From contig CAZJIU010000057.1 of assembly GCA_964546145.1 (NCBI GenBank), positions 1 to 14,473 on the forward strand: 14,473 nucleotides of DNA. Direction: 5' to 3'. This DNA comes from CAZAKO01 sp964546145 (GTDB taxonomy: Bacteria > Fidelibacterota > UBA2242). Numbering within the stretch: the first letter of the stretch is position 1; every line of letters starts with the position of its first letter. The notes beneath the pieces are model-generated. The model was given only the letters and a program-made list of their open reading frames with translations. It had not been told where the DNA came from and did no database searches. Shown in pieces: positions 7,101 to 14,473 of the stretch. The translations under genes and the position numbers were made by a program.

Positions 7101-10100
7101 ATGAATTACATCAAACCCTTTACTCAAAAACGCGAATTTAATAACATAACTATTCATCTTTCATCTCCGGAAACAATCTTAACCCGTTCACATGGTGAGG
7201 TCCTCAAGCCGGAGACGATTAATTATCGCTCCTACAAACCTGAGAAGGATGGTCTGTTTTGTGAAAAGATTTTCGGACCGGTGAAAGACTGGGAATGTCA
7301 TTGCGGTAAGTATAAACGAATTCGGTATAAAGGGATTATTTGTGATCGTTGCGGGGTCGAAGTTGCCCGTAAAAAAGTACGGCGTGAACGGATGGGGCAT
7401 ATCACCCTGGCAGTTCCGGTTGTGCATATCTGGTTTCTGCGTTCTATTCCCAGTAAGCTGTTTTATTTGTTAGATATTCCAACCAAGAATTTGGAAGAAA
7501 TCGTTTATTATGAAAAATATGTGGTATTAAACAAAGGCGGCTCGGATCTCGCTTATAAATCGGTTATTAATGAAGAAGAATATTTTGAAAATATGATGAA
7601 GTTTGGACCTAAAACCGAGCTGTTTGACGAGGAGGAGGCGCATAACTATTTTATCGCAAAAACCGGAGGAGAAGCTATCCGGGAGCTGCTGCAGAAAGTG
7701 GATGTGGAGATTCTGATCCAGGATCTGAAAAAAGAGTTGCGCGTGAAAAAGTCCTCCTCCCAGAAGGCTGAGATCTTGAAACGCTTGAAAGTCGTTAAAG
7801 CCTTCTTGACTAGTGAGGGCAAACCGCTGAACAAGCCCGAATGGATGGTAGTCACCGTTCTGCCGGTTATACCTCCGGATTTACGACCGCTGGTACCGCT
7901 GGAAGGCGGACGGTTTGCCGCCAGTGATTTGAATGATCTGTATCGGCGGGTAATTATTCGCAATAACCGCTTAAAACAGCTGATCGAAATTAAGGCTCCG
8001 GATGTCATTCTGCGGAATGAAAAACGAATGCTGCAGGAGGCAGTGGATTCGTTGTTCGATAATAGTCGTCGGCGTACGGAAGTGCGCAGTGGAACCCGCC
8101 GCCCGCTGAAGAGCCTCAGTGACATGCTCAAAGGCAAAGAGGGACGCTTTAGGCAGAATCTTCTGGGTAAGCGCGTGGATTATAGCGGTCGCTCGGTTAT
8201 CGTAGTCGGTCCGACTCTCCAATTAAACGAGTGTGGTCTGCCCAAAGAGATGGCTATAGAACTTTTTAAACCCCATATTATTAATCAGCTGATTCGGCGC
8301 CGGTTAGCCAAGACGCCCAAATCGGCCAAAGCCATGGTCGAGCGCAAGGATGTCGATGTCTACAAGGTACTGGAATATGTCGTCAAGGATCATCCGGTAT
8401 TGTTAAACCGGGCCCCGACTCTCCATCGGCTTGGAATCCAGGCTTTTCAACCGGTCCTGATTAATGGCAAGGCAATTCAGATCCATCCATTGGTCTGTGC
8501 TGCATTTAATGCCGACTTTGATGGTGATCAGATGGCAGTCCATATTCCGTTATCTTTTGAAGCCCAGATGGAGTGCCGCGTGCTGGCATTATCCACCCAT
8601 AATATTCTCCATCCGGCACATGGATTTCCGATCGCAATTCCCTCTCAAGATATGGTGCTGGGGGTCTATTACATCACCCGTAAAAAAGATGGTGTAAAGG
8701 GGGAAGGCAATACCTTCTCTTCAATTGAAGAAGCAATAATGGCCTATGAACTGGGTGAGGTTGATCTACATGCAAAGATCAAGCTTAGAGTTGATAAGCG
8801 GATGTATGATACAACCCCGGGAAGAGCTCTTTTCAATAGTATCCTGCCCAAAGGGATTCCTTATATCAATGAGTTAATCAGCAAGAAAACAGTGGAGAAA
8901 ATTGTCAGTCTCTCATTCCAGGAAGCCGGCAACTATGAAACAGTTCAATTTCTCGATAAATTGAAAGACCTTGGCTTTAAGTATGCTACTAAGTCAGGTG
9001 TCTCTATCTCCATTTCTGATATTTTGATTCCAGATGAGAAGGAAACCATCTTGAAAGATTCTTTTGCCAGGGTTGAAGATATCCAGCAAAAATTCAAGAA
9101 GGGGATTTTGACCGAAGGTGAACGATATAATAAGGTAATTGATAACTGGACTCACACTACTAACAAACTCTCAGAGGTCATGATTGAGCACATGGCTTCT
9201 GATCGTCAGGGTTTTAATTCAGTGTACATGATGGCTGATTCCGGTGCACGCGGCAGTAACGAGCAAATCAAGCAGCTGGCAGGCATGCGCGGTTTAATGG
9301 CTAAGCCCCAAAAATCCATGACCGGTCAGGTTGGTGAAATTATCGAAACCCCGATTACCTCCAATTTTAAGGAGGGTCTGACGGTATTGGAATATTTTAT
9401 CTCAACCCATGGTGCCCGGAAAGGTCTAGCGGATACCGCTCTGAAAACTGCCGATGCCGGTTATCTTACCCGCCGGCTCGTGGATGTTGCTCAGGATGTG
9501 GTCATATCCGAAGATGATTGTGGAACCATTAACGGCATCGAAATTTCCGCTTTGAAAAAAGAGGAAAACATAATCGAGAACCTGGCTGATCGTATCGTCG
9601 GTCGGGTCGCTCAGGAAGATATCTTCAATCCGGAAGATGATAATGATATCCTCATTGAAGCAGGTCAGGAAATCAATGAGAAGACTGCATTGAAAATCCA
9701 ACGCAGCGGAATTGAGAAAGTCCGGATCCGGTCGGTGTTGACCTGCGAGTCTCATCGGGGAGTCTGTAGTAAATGTTATGGTCGCAACTTGGCAACCGGT
9801 AAAATAGTCAATATTGGTGAGGCGGTTGGAATTATGGCGGCTCAATCCATCGGCGAGCCGGGTACTCAATTAACTTTGCGGACATTCCACTTTGGTGGTA
9901 CTGCAGCTCGCATTGTGGAGGAGTCCGAAACGGTTGCCAAGAGCAAGGGACGTTGCGTCTTTTCTGAAAATTATAAAGCTGTGCCCTCAAAAAAGGGAAA
10001 TCATTCAGTTGTTTTATCACGGAATACAATGTTGAGCCTGGTTGATGAAAATAACCGGGTAACCTCCACTTATAATATTCCCTACGGTGCTCATATTTTT

Positions 10101-11375
10101 GTAAAAGAGAATGACGAAGTTAAAATTGGGCAAACGCTTTTCCGCTGGGATATTTACATGGACCAGATTTTGGCGCTTAATGATGGTAAGATCCGTTATG
10201 TTGACCTGATCGAAAATGTAACTTACAGCATTGAAGCAGATGAATCCGGTCATAAATCTTCGACCGTTATTGAGGCCAAAGATCGTTCGATTCAACCCCG
10301 GATTGATATTGTCAGCATCGAGGATGGTCAGGAAGTTATTCACACCGGATTTGTCTTACCCGTCCGGGCGATGCTGGTTGTCAAAAATGGTGAAGATGTT
10401 TTAGCGGGCGATGTGCTGGCTAAGATTCCGAAGGAGATTGGGAAAACCAGTGATATTACTGGTGGTCTGCCGCGAGTAGCTGAGCTCTTCGAAGCGCGGC
10501 GGCCCAGCGATCCGGCCGTAATTACCGAAATTGATGGACGGGTTTCCTTCGGGAAGACCGAAAAAGGTATCCGTGAGATAATTATTACCAGCCCCGAGGG
10601 TTTGGTTAAGAAGTACAAGATGCCCTATGGCCGCTACGTACTGGTCAATCTGGGAGATGAGGTCAAAGCTGGTGACCGTCTGTGTGAGGGTCCCGTGACG
10701 CCTCAGGATATTCTCGCGGTTCAGGATCCTCGCAAGGTTCAGGAATATTTGGTGAATGAAATCCAGGAAGTATATCGGCTGCAGGGAGTGCGGATCAATG
10801 ATAAGCATATTGAAGTCATTGTACGCCAGATGATGCAGAAAGTCCGGATTGAAGATTCCGGCGATACCAACCTACTGGAGAAGGATCGGGTTAACCGCAA
10901 TGAGCTGATTGAAGAGAACGATCGGATAAAAGATTATGTTGTTATCACCAATGTGGGCGATTCCGATTGGGATATTGATGATGTAGTCTCCAAAAAAGAA
11001 TTTGCCCGATTCAATCGGCTGCTAAAGGAAGAGGGCAAGAATCCGGCTAAGGCACGACCGGCTCGTCCTGCTCAGTTTACCGAAATGTTGCTGGGAATTA
11101 CCCGGGCCTCGTTAAATACCGAATCCTTCATTTCAGCCGCATCTTTCCAAGAAACGACCCGGGTTCTGACCGACGCTTCGGTAGCCGGTAAGACTGATTA
11201 TCTGCGCGGTTTGAAAGAAAATGTTATCATGGGGCGTTTGATTCCCGCTGGTACCGGTTTGCGGAAGTATAACGAAATCGTGGTTATGGAACCGGAAGAA
11301 GAGCTAGAGCAGTGGGAAATTATTAAGCAGAAAGAGAGATCCAAGGAGGAAGAACTTGCAGCCTTACAAAAATAG
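7101..11375 (+). CDS. rpoC: DNA-directed RNA polymerase subunit beta-prime
   Basis: This 1,424-residue protein carries the catalytic centre. Zinc site 1 is C66, C68, C81, C84. The metal-binding catalytic loop NADFDGD is at 470-476, with D472, D474 and D476 chelating Mg. Zinc site 2 is C807, C882, C889, C892. The trigger-loop region begins MAAQSIGEPGTQLTLRTFHF at 912. It is followed by a sandwich-barrel insertion (about 936-1117, SI3) ending at DITGGLPRVAELFEARRP; SI3 is typical of Gram-negative-type lineages. The C-terminus FTEMLLGITRASLNTESFIS is also canonical. The N-terminus (GEVLKPETINYRSYKPEKDG, KKVRRERMGHI) is the FCB-like form. An in-frame TAA at 7095 rules out an upstream start. The only clear GGAGG site (7082-7086) is 14 nt from the ATG, unusually far. 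Confidence 0.98.
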   Translation: MNYIKPFTQKREFNNITIHLSSPETILTRSHGEVLKPETINYRSYKPEKDGLFCEKIFGPVKDWECHCGKYKRIRYKGIICDRCGVEVARKKVRRERMGHITLAVPVVHIWFLRSIPSKLFYLLDIPTKNLEEIVYYEKYVVLNKGGSDLAYKSVINEEEYFENMMKFGPKTELFDEEEAHNYFIAKTGGEAIRELLQKVDVEILIQDLKKELRVKKSSSQKAEILKRLKVVKAFLTSEGKPLNKPEWMVVTVLPVIPPDLRPLVPLEGGRFAASDLNDLYRRVIIRNNRLKQLIEIKAPDVILRNEKRMLQEAVDSLFDNSRRRTEVRSGTRRPLKSLSDMLKGKEGRFRQNLLGKRVDYSGRSVIVVGPTLQLNECGLPKEMAIELFKPHIINQLIRRRLAKTPKSAKAMVERKDVDVYKVLEYVVKDHPVLLNRAPTLHRLGIQAFQPVLINGKAIQIHPLVCAAFNADFDGDQMAVHIPLSFEAQMECRVLALSTHNILHPAHGFPIAIPSQDMVLGVYYITRKKDGVKGEGNTFSSIEEAIMAYELGEVDLHAKIKLRVDKRMYDTTPGRALFNSILPKGIPYINELISKKTVEKIVSLSFQEAGNYETVQFLDKLKDLGFKYATKSGVSISISDILIPDEKETILKDSFARVEDIQQKFKKGILTEGERYNKVIDNWTHTTNKLSEVMIEHMASDRQGFNSVYMMADSGARGSNEQIKQLAGMRGLMAKPQKSMTGQVGEIIETPITSNFKEGLTVLEYFISTHGARKGLADTALKTADAGYLTRRLVDVAQDVVISEDDCGTINGIEISALKKEENIIENLADRIVGRVAQEDIFNPEDDNDILIEAGQEINEKTALKIQRSGIEKVRIRSVLTCESHRGVCSKCYGRNLATGKIVNIGEAVGIMAAQSIGEPGTQLTLRTFHFGGTAARIVEESETVAKSKGRCVFSENYKAVPSKKGNHSVVLSRNTMLSLVDENNRVTSTYNIPYGAHIFVKENDEVKIGQTLFRWDIYMDQILALNDGKIRYVDLIENVTYSIEADESGHKSSTVIEAKDRSIQPRIDIVSIEDGQEVIHTGFVLPVRAMLVVKNGEDVLAGDVLAKIPKEIGKTSDITGGLPRVAELFEARRPSDPAVITEIDGRVSFGKTEKGIREIIITSPEGLVKKYKMPYGRYVLVNLGDEVKAGDRLCEGPVTPQDILAVQDPRKVQEYLVNEIQEVYRLQGVRINDKHIEVIVRQMMQKVRIEDSGDTNLLEKDRVNRNELIEENDRIKDYVVITNVGDSDWDIDDVVSKKEFARFNRLLKEEGKNPAKARPARPAQFTEMLLGITRASLNTESFISAASFQETTRVLTDASVAGKTDYLRGLKENVIMGRLIPAGTGLRKYNEIVVMEPEEELEQWEIIKQKERSKEEELAALQK

Positions 11376-11396
11376 TCGGATGGTATCGAAAATATA

Positions 11397-11425
11397 TTGT
11401 TTAAAAAATTAAGAAATTGTATTTT
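11397..11425 (+). promoter_or_regulatory. Possible promoter in the AT-rich rpoC-rpsL gap
   Basis: The 76-nt gap between rpoC and rpsL is markedly AT-rich compared with flanking genes. TTGTTT (11397-11402) and TATTTT (11420-11425) are 17 nt apart and could act as weak -35 and -10 boxes feeding the str operon. Matches to the sigma-70 consensus are only 3 of 6 and 4 of 6, so chance is a real alternative in such sequence. No terminator-like stem with a U-run follows rpoC, so read-through from rpoBC into rpsL is also expected. The rpsL ribosome binding site AGGGAG (11441-11446) lies 5 nt before its ATG. Confidence 0.25.
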
Positions 11426-11451
11426 TACGGGCTTTTATATAGGGAGAAAAA

Positions 11452-11823
11452 ATGCCAACAATTAACCAGTTAGTCCGGAAGGGCCGAAATCGAGTAAGTA
11501 AAAAGGAGAAAGCCCCAGCTTTAAGTGGGTGCCCCCAGAAACGCGGGGTTTGCACTCGGGTTTATACTACCACTCCGAAAAAGCCAAACTCAGCGCTGCG
11601 GAAAGTGGCACGGGTCCGACTGACTAATGGTAAGGAGGTTAATGCTTACATTCCCGGTGAAGGGCATAACCTTCAGGAACATTCACTGGTTCTGGTTCAG
11701 GGTGGACGTGTCAAGGATTTACCTGGGGTGCGTTATCACATTATTCGCGGCACCCTCGATGCCAGTGGCGTTAATGATCGCAAAAATAGTCGGTCCAGAT
11801 ATGGAGCCAAGCGCTCGTCATAG
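11452..11823 (+). CDS. rpsL: 30S ribosomal protein S12
   Basis: S12 lies at the decoding centre and controls tRNA selection accuracy. The 123-residue protein has the invariant core CPQKRGVCTRVYTTTPKKPN (27-46) followed by SALRKVARVRLTNG, and GRVKDLPGVRYH. K43, K88 and P91, where streptomycin-resistance changes usually arise, are all the sensitive-type residues. D89, the usual site of beta-methylthiolation by RimO, is present. The N-terminus has basic MPTINQLVRKGRNRV. The start ATG follows AGGGAG with 5 nt spacing. It opens the str operon, with rpsG 15 nt downstream. No inteins, truncation or frame changes are visible. Confidence 0.98.
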   Translation: MPTINQLVRKGRNRVSKKEKAPALSGCPQKRGVCTRVYTTTPKKPNSALRKVARVRLTNGKEVNAYIPGEGHNLQEHSLVLVQGGRVKDLPGVRYHIIRGTLDASGVNDRKNSRSRYGAKRSS

Positions 11824-11825
11824 TT

Positions 11826-11830
11826 GGGAG
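11826..11830 (+). promoter_or_regulatory. Ribosome binding site that decides the rpsG start
   Basis: GGGAG lies 8 nt before the ATG at 11839. A longer reading from TTG at 11824 (next to the rpsL stop) would add MGDIR and place this site inside the coding region, so the ATG is preferred. Confidence 0.75.
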
Positions 11831-11838
11831 ATATCCGT

Positions 11839-12306
11839 ATGTCGCGAAGAAAAAGAGCTATAGTTCGAGAAATTCAGCCTGATTCAAAATTTGGCAATAT
11901 TGATGTCGCCCGCTTTATCAGCTATTTGCTAAGAAGGGGCAAACGCTCAGTGGCGGAAAAGTTATTTTATGATGCTATCGAATTGATTGAACAAAATCGC
12001 AAAACCAAAGGGTTGGAAATTTTTCAGAAGGCAATAGCAAATGTATCTCCCATGATGGAAGTCAAATCAAGACGGATTGGTGGGGCAACTTATCAGATTC
12101 CGATGGAAGTCCGTCCGAGAAGGAAGTATGCTCTTGCCTCACGCTGGATAATCTCTTTTGCCAAAGCGCGCCCTGGCAAATGTATGGCTGAGAAGCTCGC
12201 CGCTGAGCTGATGGCGGCAGCCGACGGTGAGGGCGCGGCGATCAAAAAAAGAGAAGATACACATCGAATGGCCGAAGCCAATAAAGCTTTTGCCCATTTT
12301 AGATAA
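11839..12306 (+). CDS. rpsG: 30S ribosomal protein S7
   Basis: S7 is a primary assembly protein of the 30S head, binding the 3' major domain of 16S rRNA and lining the E site. In E. coli it is also the translational repressor of the str operon. The 155-residue protein begins MSRRKRAIVREIQPDSKFGN, with RFISYLLRRGKRSVAEKLFYDA after it. The beta-hairpin region (about 75-93, VKSRRIGGATYQIPMEVRP) and the tail KKREDTHRMAEANKAFAHFR match the family. The length is standard. The ATG start is chosen over an in-frame TTG at 11824 because it gives the canonical N-terminus with GGGAG 8 nt upstream. The rpsL-rpsG gap is only 15 nt, too short for the long S7-binding operator known in the E. coli intercistronic region. 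Confidence 0.98.
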   Translation: MSRRKRAIVREIQPDSKFGNIDVARFISYLLRRGKRSVAEKLFYDAIELIEQNRKTKGLEIFQKAIANVSPMMEVKSRRIGGATYQIPMEVRPRRKYALASRWIISFAKARPGKCMAEKLAAELMAAADGEGAAIKKREDTHRMAEANKAFAHFR

Positions 12307-12320
12307 TCATTGGAATTGCT

Positions 12321-14420
12321 GTGTCAAAGGAAAGTCTAAATAATATTCGGAATATTGGAATCATGGCGCATATTGACGCCGGCAAGACCACTACGACCGA
12401 ACGGATCCTTTATTACACCGGAAAAGTGCATAAAATGGGTGAGGTCCATGAAGGTTCGGCTACCATGGATTGGATGCAGCAGGAAAAGGAACGGGGAATT
12501 ACAATTACCTCAGCTGCTACCACCTGTTACTGGAATAAATACCGGATAAATATTATCGACACCCCGGGTCATGTTGATTTTACGGCAGAAGTTGAGCGGT
12601 CGCTCCGGGTTTTAGACGGAGCGATTGCTATTTTCTGCGGAGTAGGCGGAGTAGAACCGCAAAGTGAAACAGTTTGGCATCAGGCTGATAAGTATCACAT
12701 CCCGCGAATCGCCTTTGTCAATAAAATGGATCGGCTTGGTGCCGATTTTTATAACGTTTTACAGATGATTAGGGAACAGCTAAAGGCAAAACCGGTGGTA
12801 ATTAATCTGCCTATCGGCAGCGGTGAGACATTTTCCGGCATTATTGATTTAATTAGTTTTCAAAGTATTATCTATGATCCAACCTTTCTGGGAGCCAAGT
12901 ATTATTATGGTGAGGTTCCCGACGATTTAAAGGAGATTGCCCAGGAATACCGGCGGCATCTGTTGGAAGAGGCGGCTAATTATGACGATAACCTCTTTGC
13001 CAAATATTTAAACGGTGATGTCTGCGAAACGCAGGAAATTATCAGAGCGCTGCGTATTGGAACCCTGAAAAATGAGATAGTACCGGTGCTCTGCGGTTCC
13101 GCATTTAAAAATCGAGGAGTTCAGCCGTTATTGGATAGTGTCGTCAATTTCCTGCCATCCCCTTCTGATGTTCCGCCCATCCACGGTGTGAATCTCAGAG
13201 GGACGCCCATCGAGCGCGCGGCAGATTCTGAGGGACCGCTTACGGCTTTGATTTTTAAAATTATGAATGATATTCATGTCGGCCGGCTCGGCTTTGTTAG
13301 AATTTATTCCGGTACGATTCAAAAAGGGGCAACCGTTTATAACTCATCTATCGATAAGAAAGAGCGGATTGCCCGCTTGCTTTTAATGCATGCTAACAAA
13401 CGTGAGGATCGGGAACGGCTTACAGCTGGCGAAATTGGTGCTTTAGTGGGTTTAAAACACAGTTTTACTGGTCATACCTTATGTGATTCGAAGAATCCGA
13501 TTATTCTGGAATCAGTTCAGTTCCCGGAGCCGGTGATTTCCATTACGGTTGAACCGAAGAGTAAAGCCGATTACGAATATCTGGCGGCTGCCCTGGAGAA
13601 ATTAGCCTATGAAGATCCCACGGTGCGAATTTCGCAGGATGAAGAAACGGGCCAGACAATAATTGCCGGAATGGGTGAATTACATCTTGAAATTTTGGTT
13701 GATCGGCTGTTACGCGAATTTAAAATCAGTGCCTATGTTGGTAAACCTCAGGTTTCGTATCGCGAAACTGTCGAAGATGAAGCCTACGGTGAAGGACGGT
13801 TTGAACGTAAGACCGATACTCGAACGCAATTCGCGGTCGTCCGGATTCATGTTGCACACGATTATCAGGCAGAACATGGGATCATTATCAACAATAGAAT
13901 TTCTGGAGCTGTCATTCCGCGCGAATTCTTTCCGGCAATTGAAAGAGGTATTCAGAATAGTGCAAAAAGTGGTTTGATTGCAGGTTATCCGTTGCATAAG
14001 GTCCGAATTGACCTGGTTGATGGAGAGTACCACCAAACGGAAAGCACCGAACTGGCTTTTGAAATCGCCGCCGCAATGGCATTGGAAGATGCGTTATCCA
14101 AAGCATCTCCGGCATTGCTCGAACCGATAATGGCTCTGGAAGTTACGGTACCGGATGCTTATCTGGGAGACGTAATTAATGATCTTAATACCAGGCGGGC
14201 GAATATTCTTAATGTTAGTAAACGAAGCGAAATAAATATTGTAGATGCGATGATTTCTTTACGGGAATCATTTGGATATGCAACTGATTTGAGGTCTTTA
14301 AGTCAGGGGCGAGCCGTTTTTACTTTGCGATTCTCCAGCTATGAGTATTGTGATAAGCGACTGCAGCGGGAGATTATCGAGAAAACCAGAGGCTTTGTCC
14401 CTGAGTTTTTAAAAAATTAA
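12321..14420 (+). CDS. fusA: Elongation factor G (EF-G I type)
   Basis: EF-G is the GTPase that drives tRNA-mRNA translocation and, with RRF, ribosome recycling. The 699 residues fit the family. G-domain motifs are AHIDAGKTTTTER (16-28, P-loop), RGITI in switch I, DTPGHVDF (80-87, with H84 as the catalytic histidine), NKMD (134-137) and CGSAFKN (258-264). Domain III has DEETGQTIIAGMGELHLEI. Domain IV has DGEYHQ, with H571 matching the E. coli H583 tip. Domain V has GYATDLRSLSQGRA. VGGVEPQSETVWHQADKY supports type EF-G I rather than the organelle/spirochaete-type paralogues. The start is GTG, with only a weak GGA 6 nt upstream and 14 nt after rpsG, so translation is probably coupled. Its SD-bearing stop overlaps the next gene's site. 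Confidence 0.97.
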   Translation: MSKESLNNIRNIGIMAHIDAGKTTTTERILYYTGKVHKMGEVHEGSATMDWMQQEKERGITITSAATTCYWNKYRINIIDTPGHVDFTAEVERSLRVLDGAIAIFCGVGGVEPQSETVWHQADKYHIPRIAFVNKMDRLGADFYNVLQMIREQLKAKPVVINLPIGSGETFSGIIDLISFQSIIYDPTFLGAKYYYGEVPDDLKEIAQEYRRHLLEEAANYDDNLFAKYLNGDVCETQEIIRALRIGTLKNEIVPVLCGSAFKNRGVQPLLDSVVNFLPSPSDVPPIHGVNLRGTPIERAADSEGPLTALIFKIMNDIHVGRLGFVRIYSGTIQKGATVYNSSIDKKERIARLLLMHANKREDRERLTAGEIGALVGLKHSFTGHTLCDSKNPIILESVQFPEPVISITVEPKSKADYEYLAAALEKLAYEDPTVRISQDEETGQTIIAGMGELHLEILVDRLLREFKISAYVGKPQVSYRETVEDEAYGEGRFERKTDTRTQFAVVRIHVAHDYQAEHGIIINNRISGAVIPREFFPAIERGIQNSAKSGLIAGYPLHKVRIDLVDGEYHQTESTELAFEIAAAMALEDALSKASPALLEPIMALEVTVPDAYLGDVINDLNTRRANILNVSKRSEINIVDAMISLRESFGYATDLRSLSQGRAVFTLRFSSYEYCDKRLQREIIEKTRGFVPEFLKN

Positions 14421-14429
14421 GGAGAACCC

Positions 14430-14473
14430 ATGGCGAAGGAGCAATTTAAGCGGACGAAGCCGCATGTGAATAT
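14430..14473 (+). CDS. tuf: Elongation factor Tu, 5' end only (str-operon tuf copy)
   Basis: The window ends 44 nt into this gene. The 14 visible codons read MAKEQFKRTKPHVN, matching the conserved EF-Tu N-terminus (typical form MAKEKFERTKPHVN). An AAGGAG site (14419-14424) overlaps the fusA TAA stop and sits 5 nt before the ATG, so it is the last visible str-operon gene, downstream of fusA as expected. The GTPase domain and length are out of view. The visible part does not overlap the C-terminal fragment at 1-56, so how alike the two copies are cannot be judged here. Confidence 0.93.
   Translation, partial: MAKEQFKRTKPHVN

Noticed and set aside
7646..8137. 163-codon open frame on the minus strand inside rpoC
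   Set aside because: It is antisense to conserved beta-prime sequence, with Arg/Ser-rich composition and no recognisable motif.
1..14473. Hidden accessory or undescribed system
   Set aside because: Every stretch longer than about 107 nt is a recognised core gene on one strand; there are no direct-repeat arrays, transposase remnants, attachment sites or unknown proteins.

Overview
This window is a single-strand, tightly packed run of bacterial translation and transcription genes. In order it holds the end of an EF-Tu gene, rpmG, tRNA-Trp(CCA), secE, nusG, rplK, rplA, rplJ, rplL, rpoB, rpoC, rpsL, rpsG, fusA and the start of another EF-Tu gene. Every gene I can support is on the + strand. No mobile element, CRISPR array, toxin, phage gene or other accessory module is visible, and no gene-free stretch approaches 300 bases. 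The longest gaps are rplL-rpoB (107 nt) and rpoC-rpsL (76 nt).

The organism is a bacterium, most likely from the Fibrobacterota-Chlorobiota-Bacteroidota (FCB) superphylum or an allied candidate phylum, but probably not Bacteroidota itself. The RpoC N-terminus matches, from memory, the FCB form: a GEVLKPETINYR block, then FGPVKDWECHCGKYKRIRYK, KKVRRERMGHI, and a YYEKYVV stretch. RpoB and RpoC carry the large lineage insertions typical of Gram-negative-type enzymes, including SI3 in the trigger loop. Most genes have clear AGGAGG-type ribosome binding sites, which Bacteroidota largely lack. Base composition looks close to balanced and slightly AT-rich; I did not compute it. This placement is inference without a tree.

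Region 1-546 is the tuf/rpmG/trnW/secE segment: elongation factor, zinc-type L33, a tRNA embedded in the mRNA unit, and the SecE translocase subunit. Region 554-3177 is nusG-rplKAJL: the NusG elongation factor and the ribosomal L1 and L11/L10/L12 stalk proteins. Region 3285-11375 is rpoBC, the two large RNA polymerase subunits. Region 11452-14473 is the str operon (rpsL, rpsG, fusA, tuf).

Together the genes supply the RNA polymerase core, its NusG partner, the ribosomal stalk that recruits elongation factors, the factors themselves (EF-Tu, EF-G), decoding-site proteins S12 and S7, and one Sec component. This is a conserved co-regulated growth-rate cluster, here fused to the str operon with only 76 nt between. 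I found no previously undescribed system. The points worth a second look are regulatory or architectural: two tuf genes as direct repeats bracketing essential genes, a TTG start for rpoB behind a hairpin, no room for an intergenic L10 leader, and a promoter-like AT-rich gap before rpsL.
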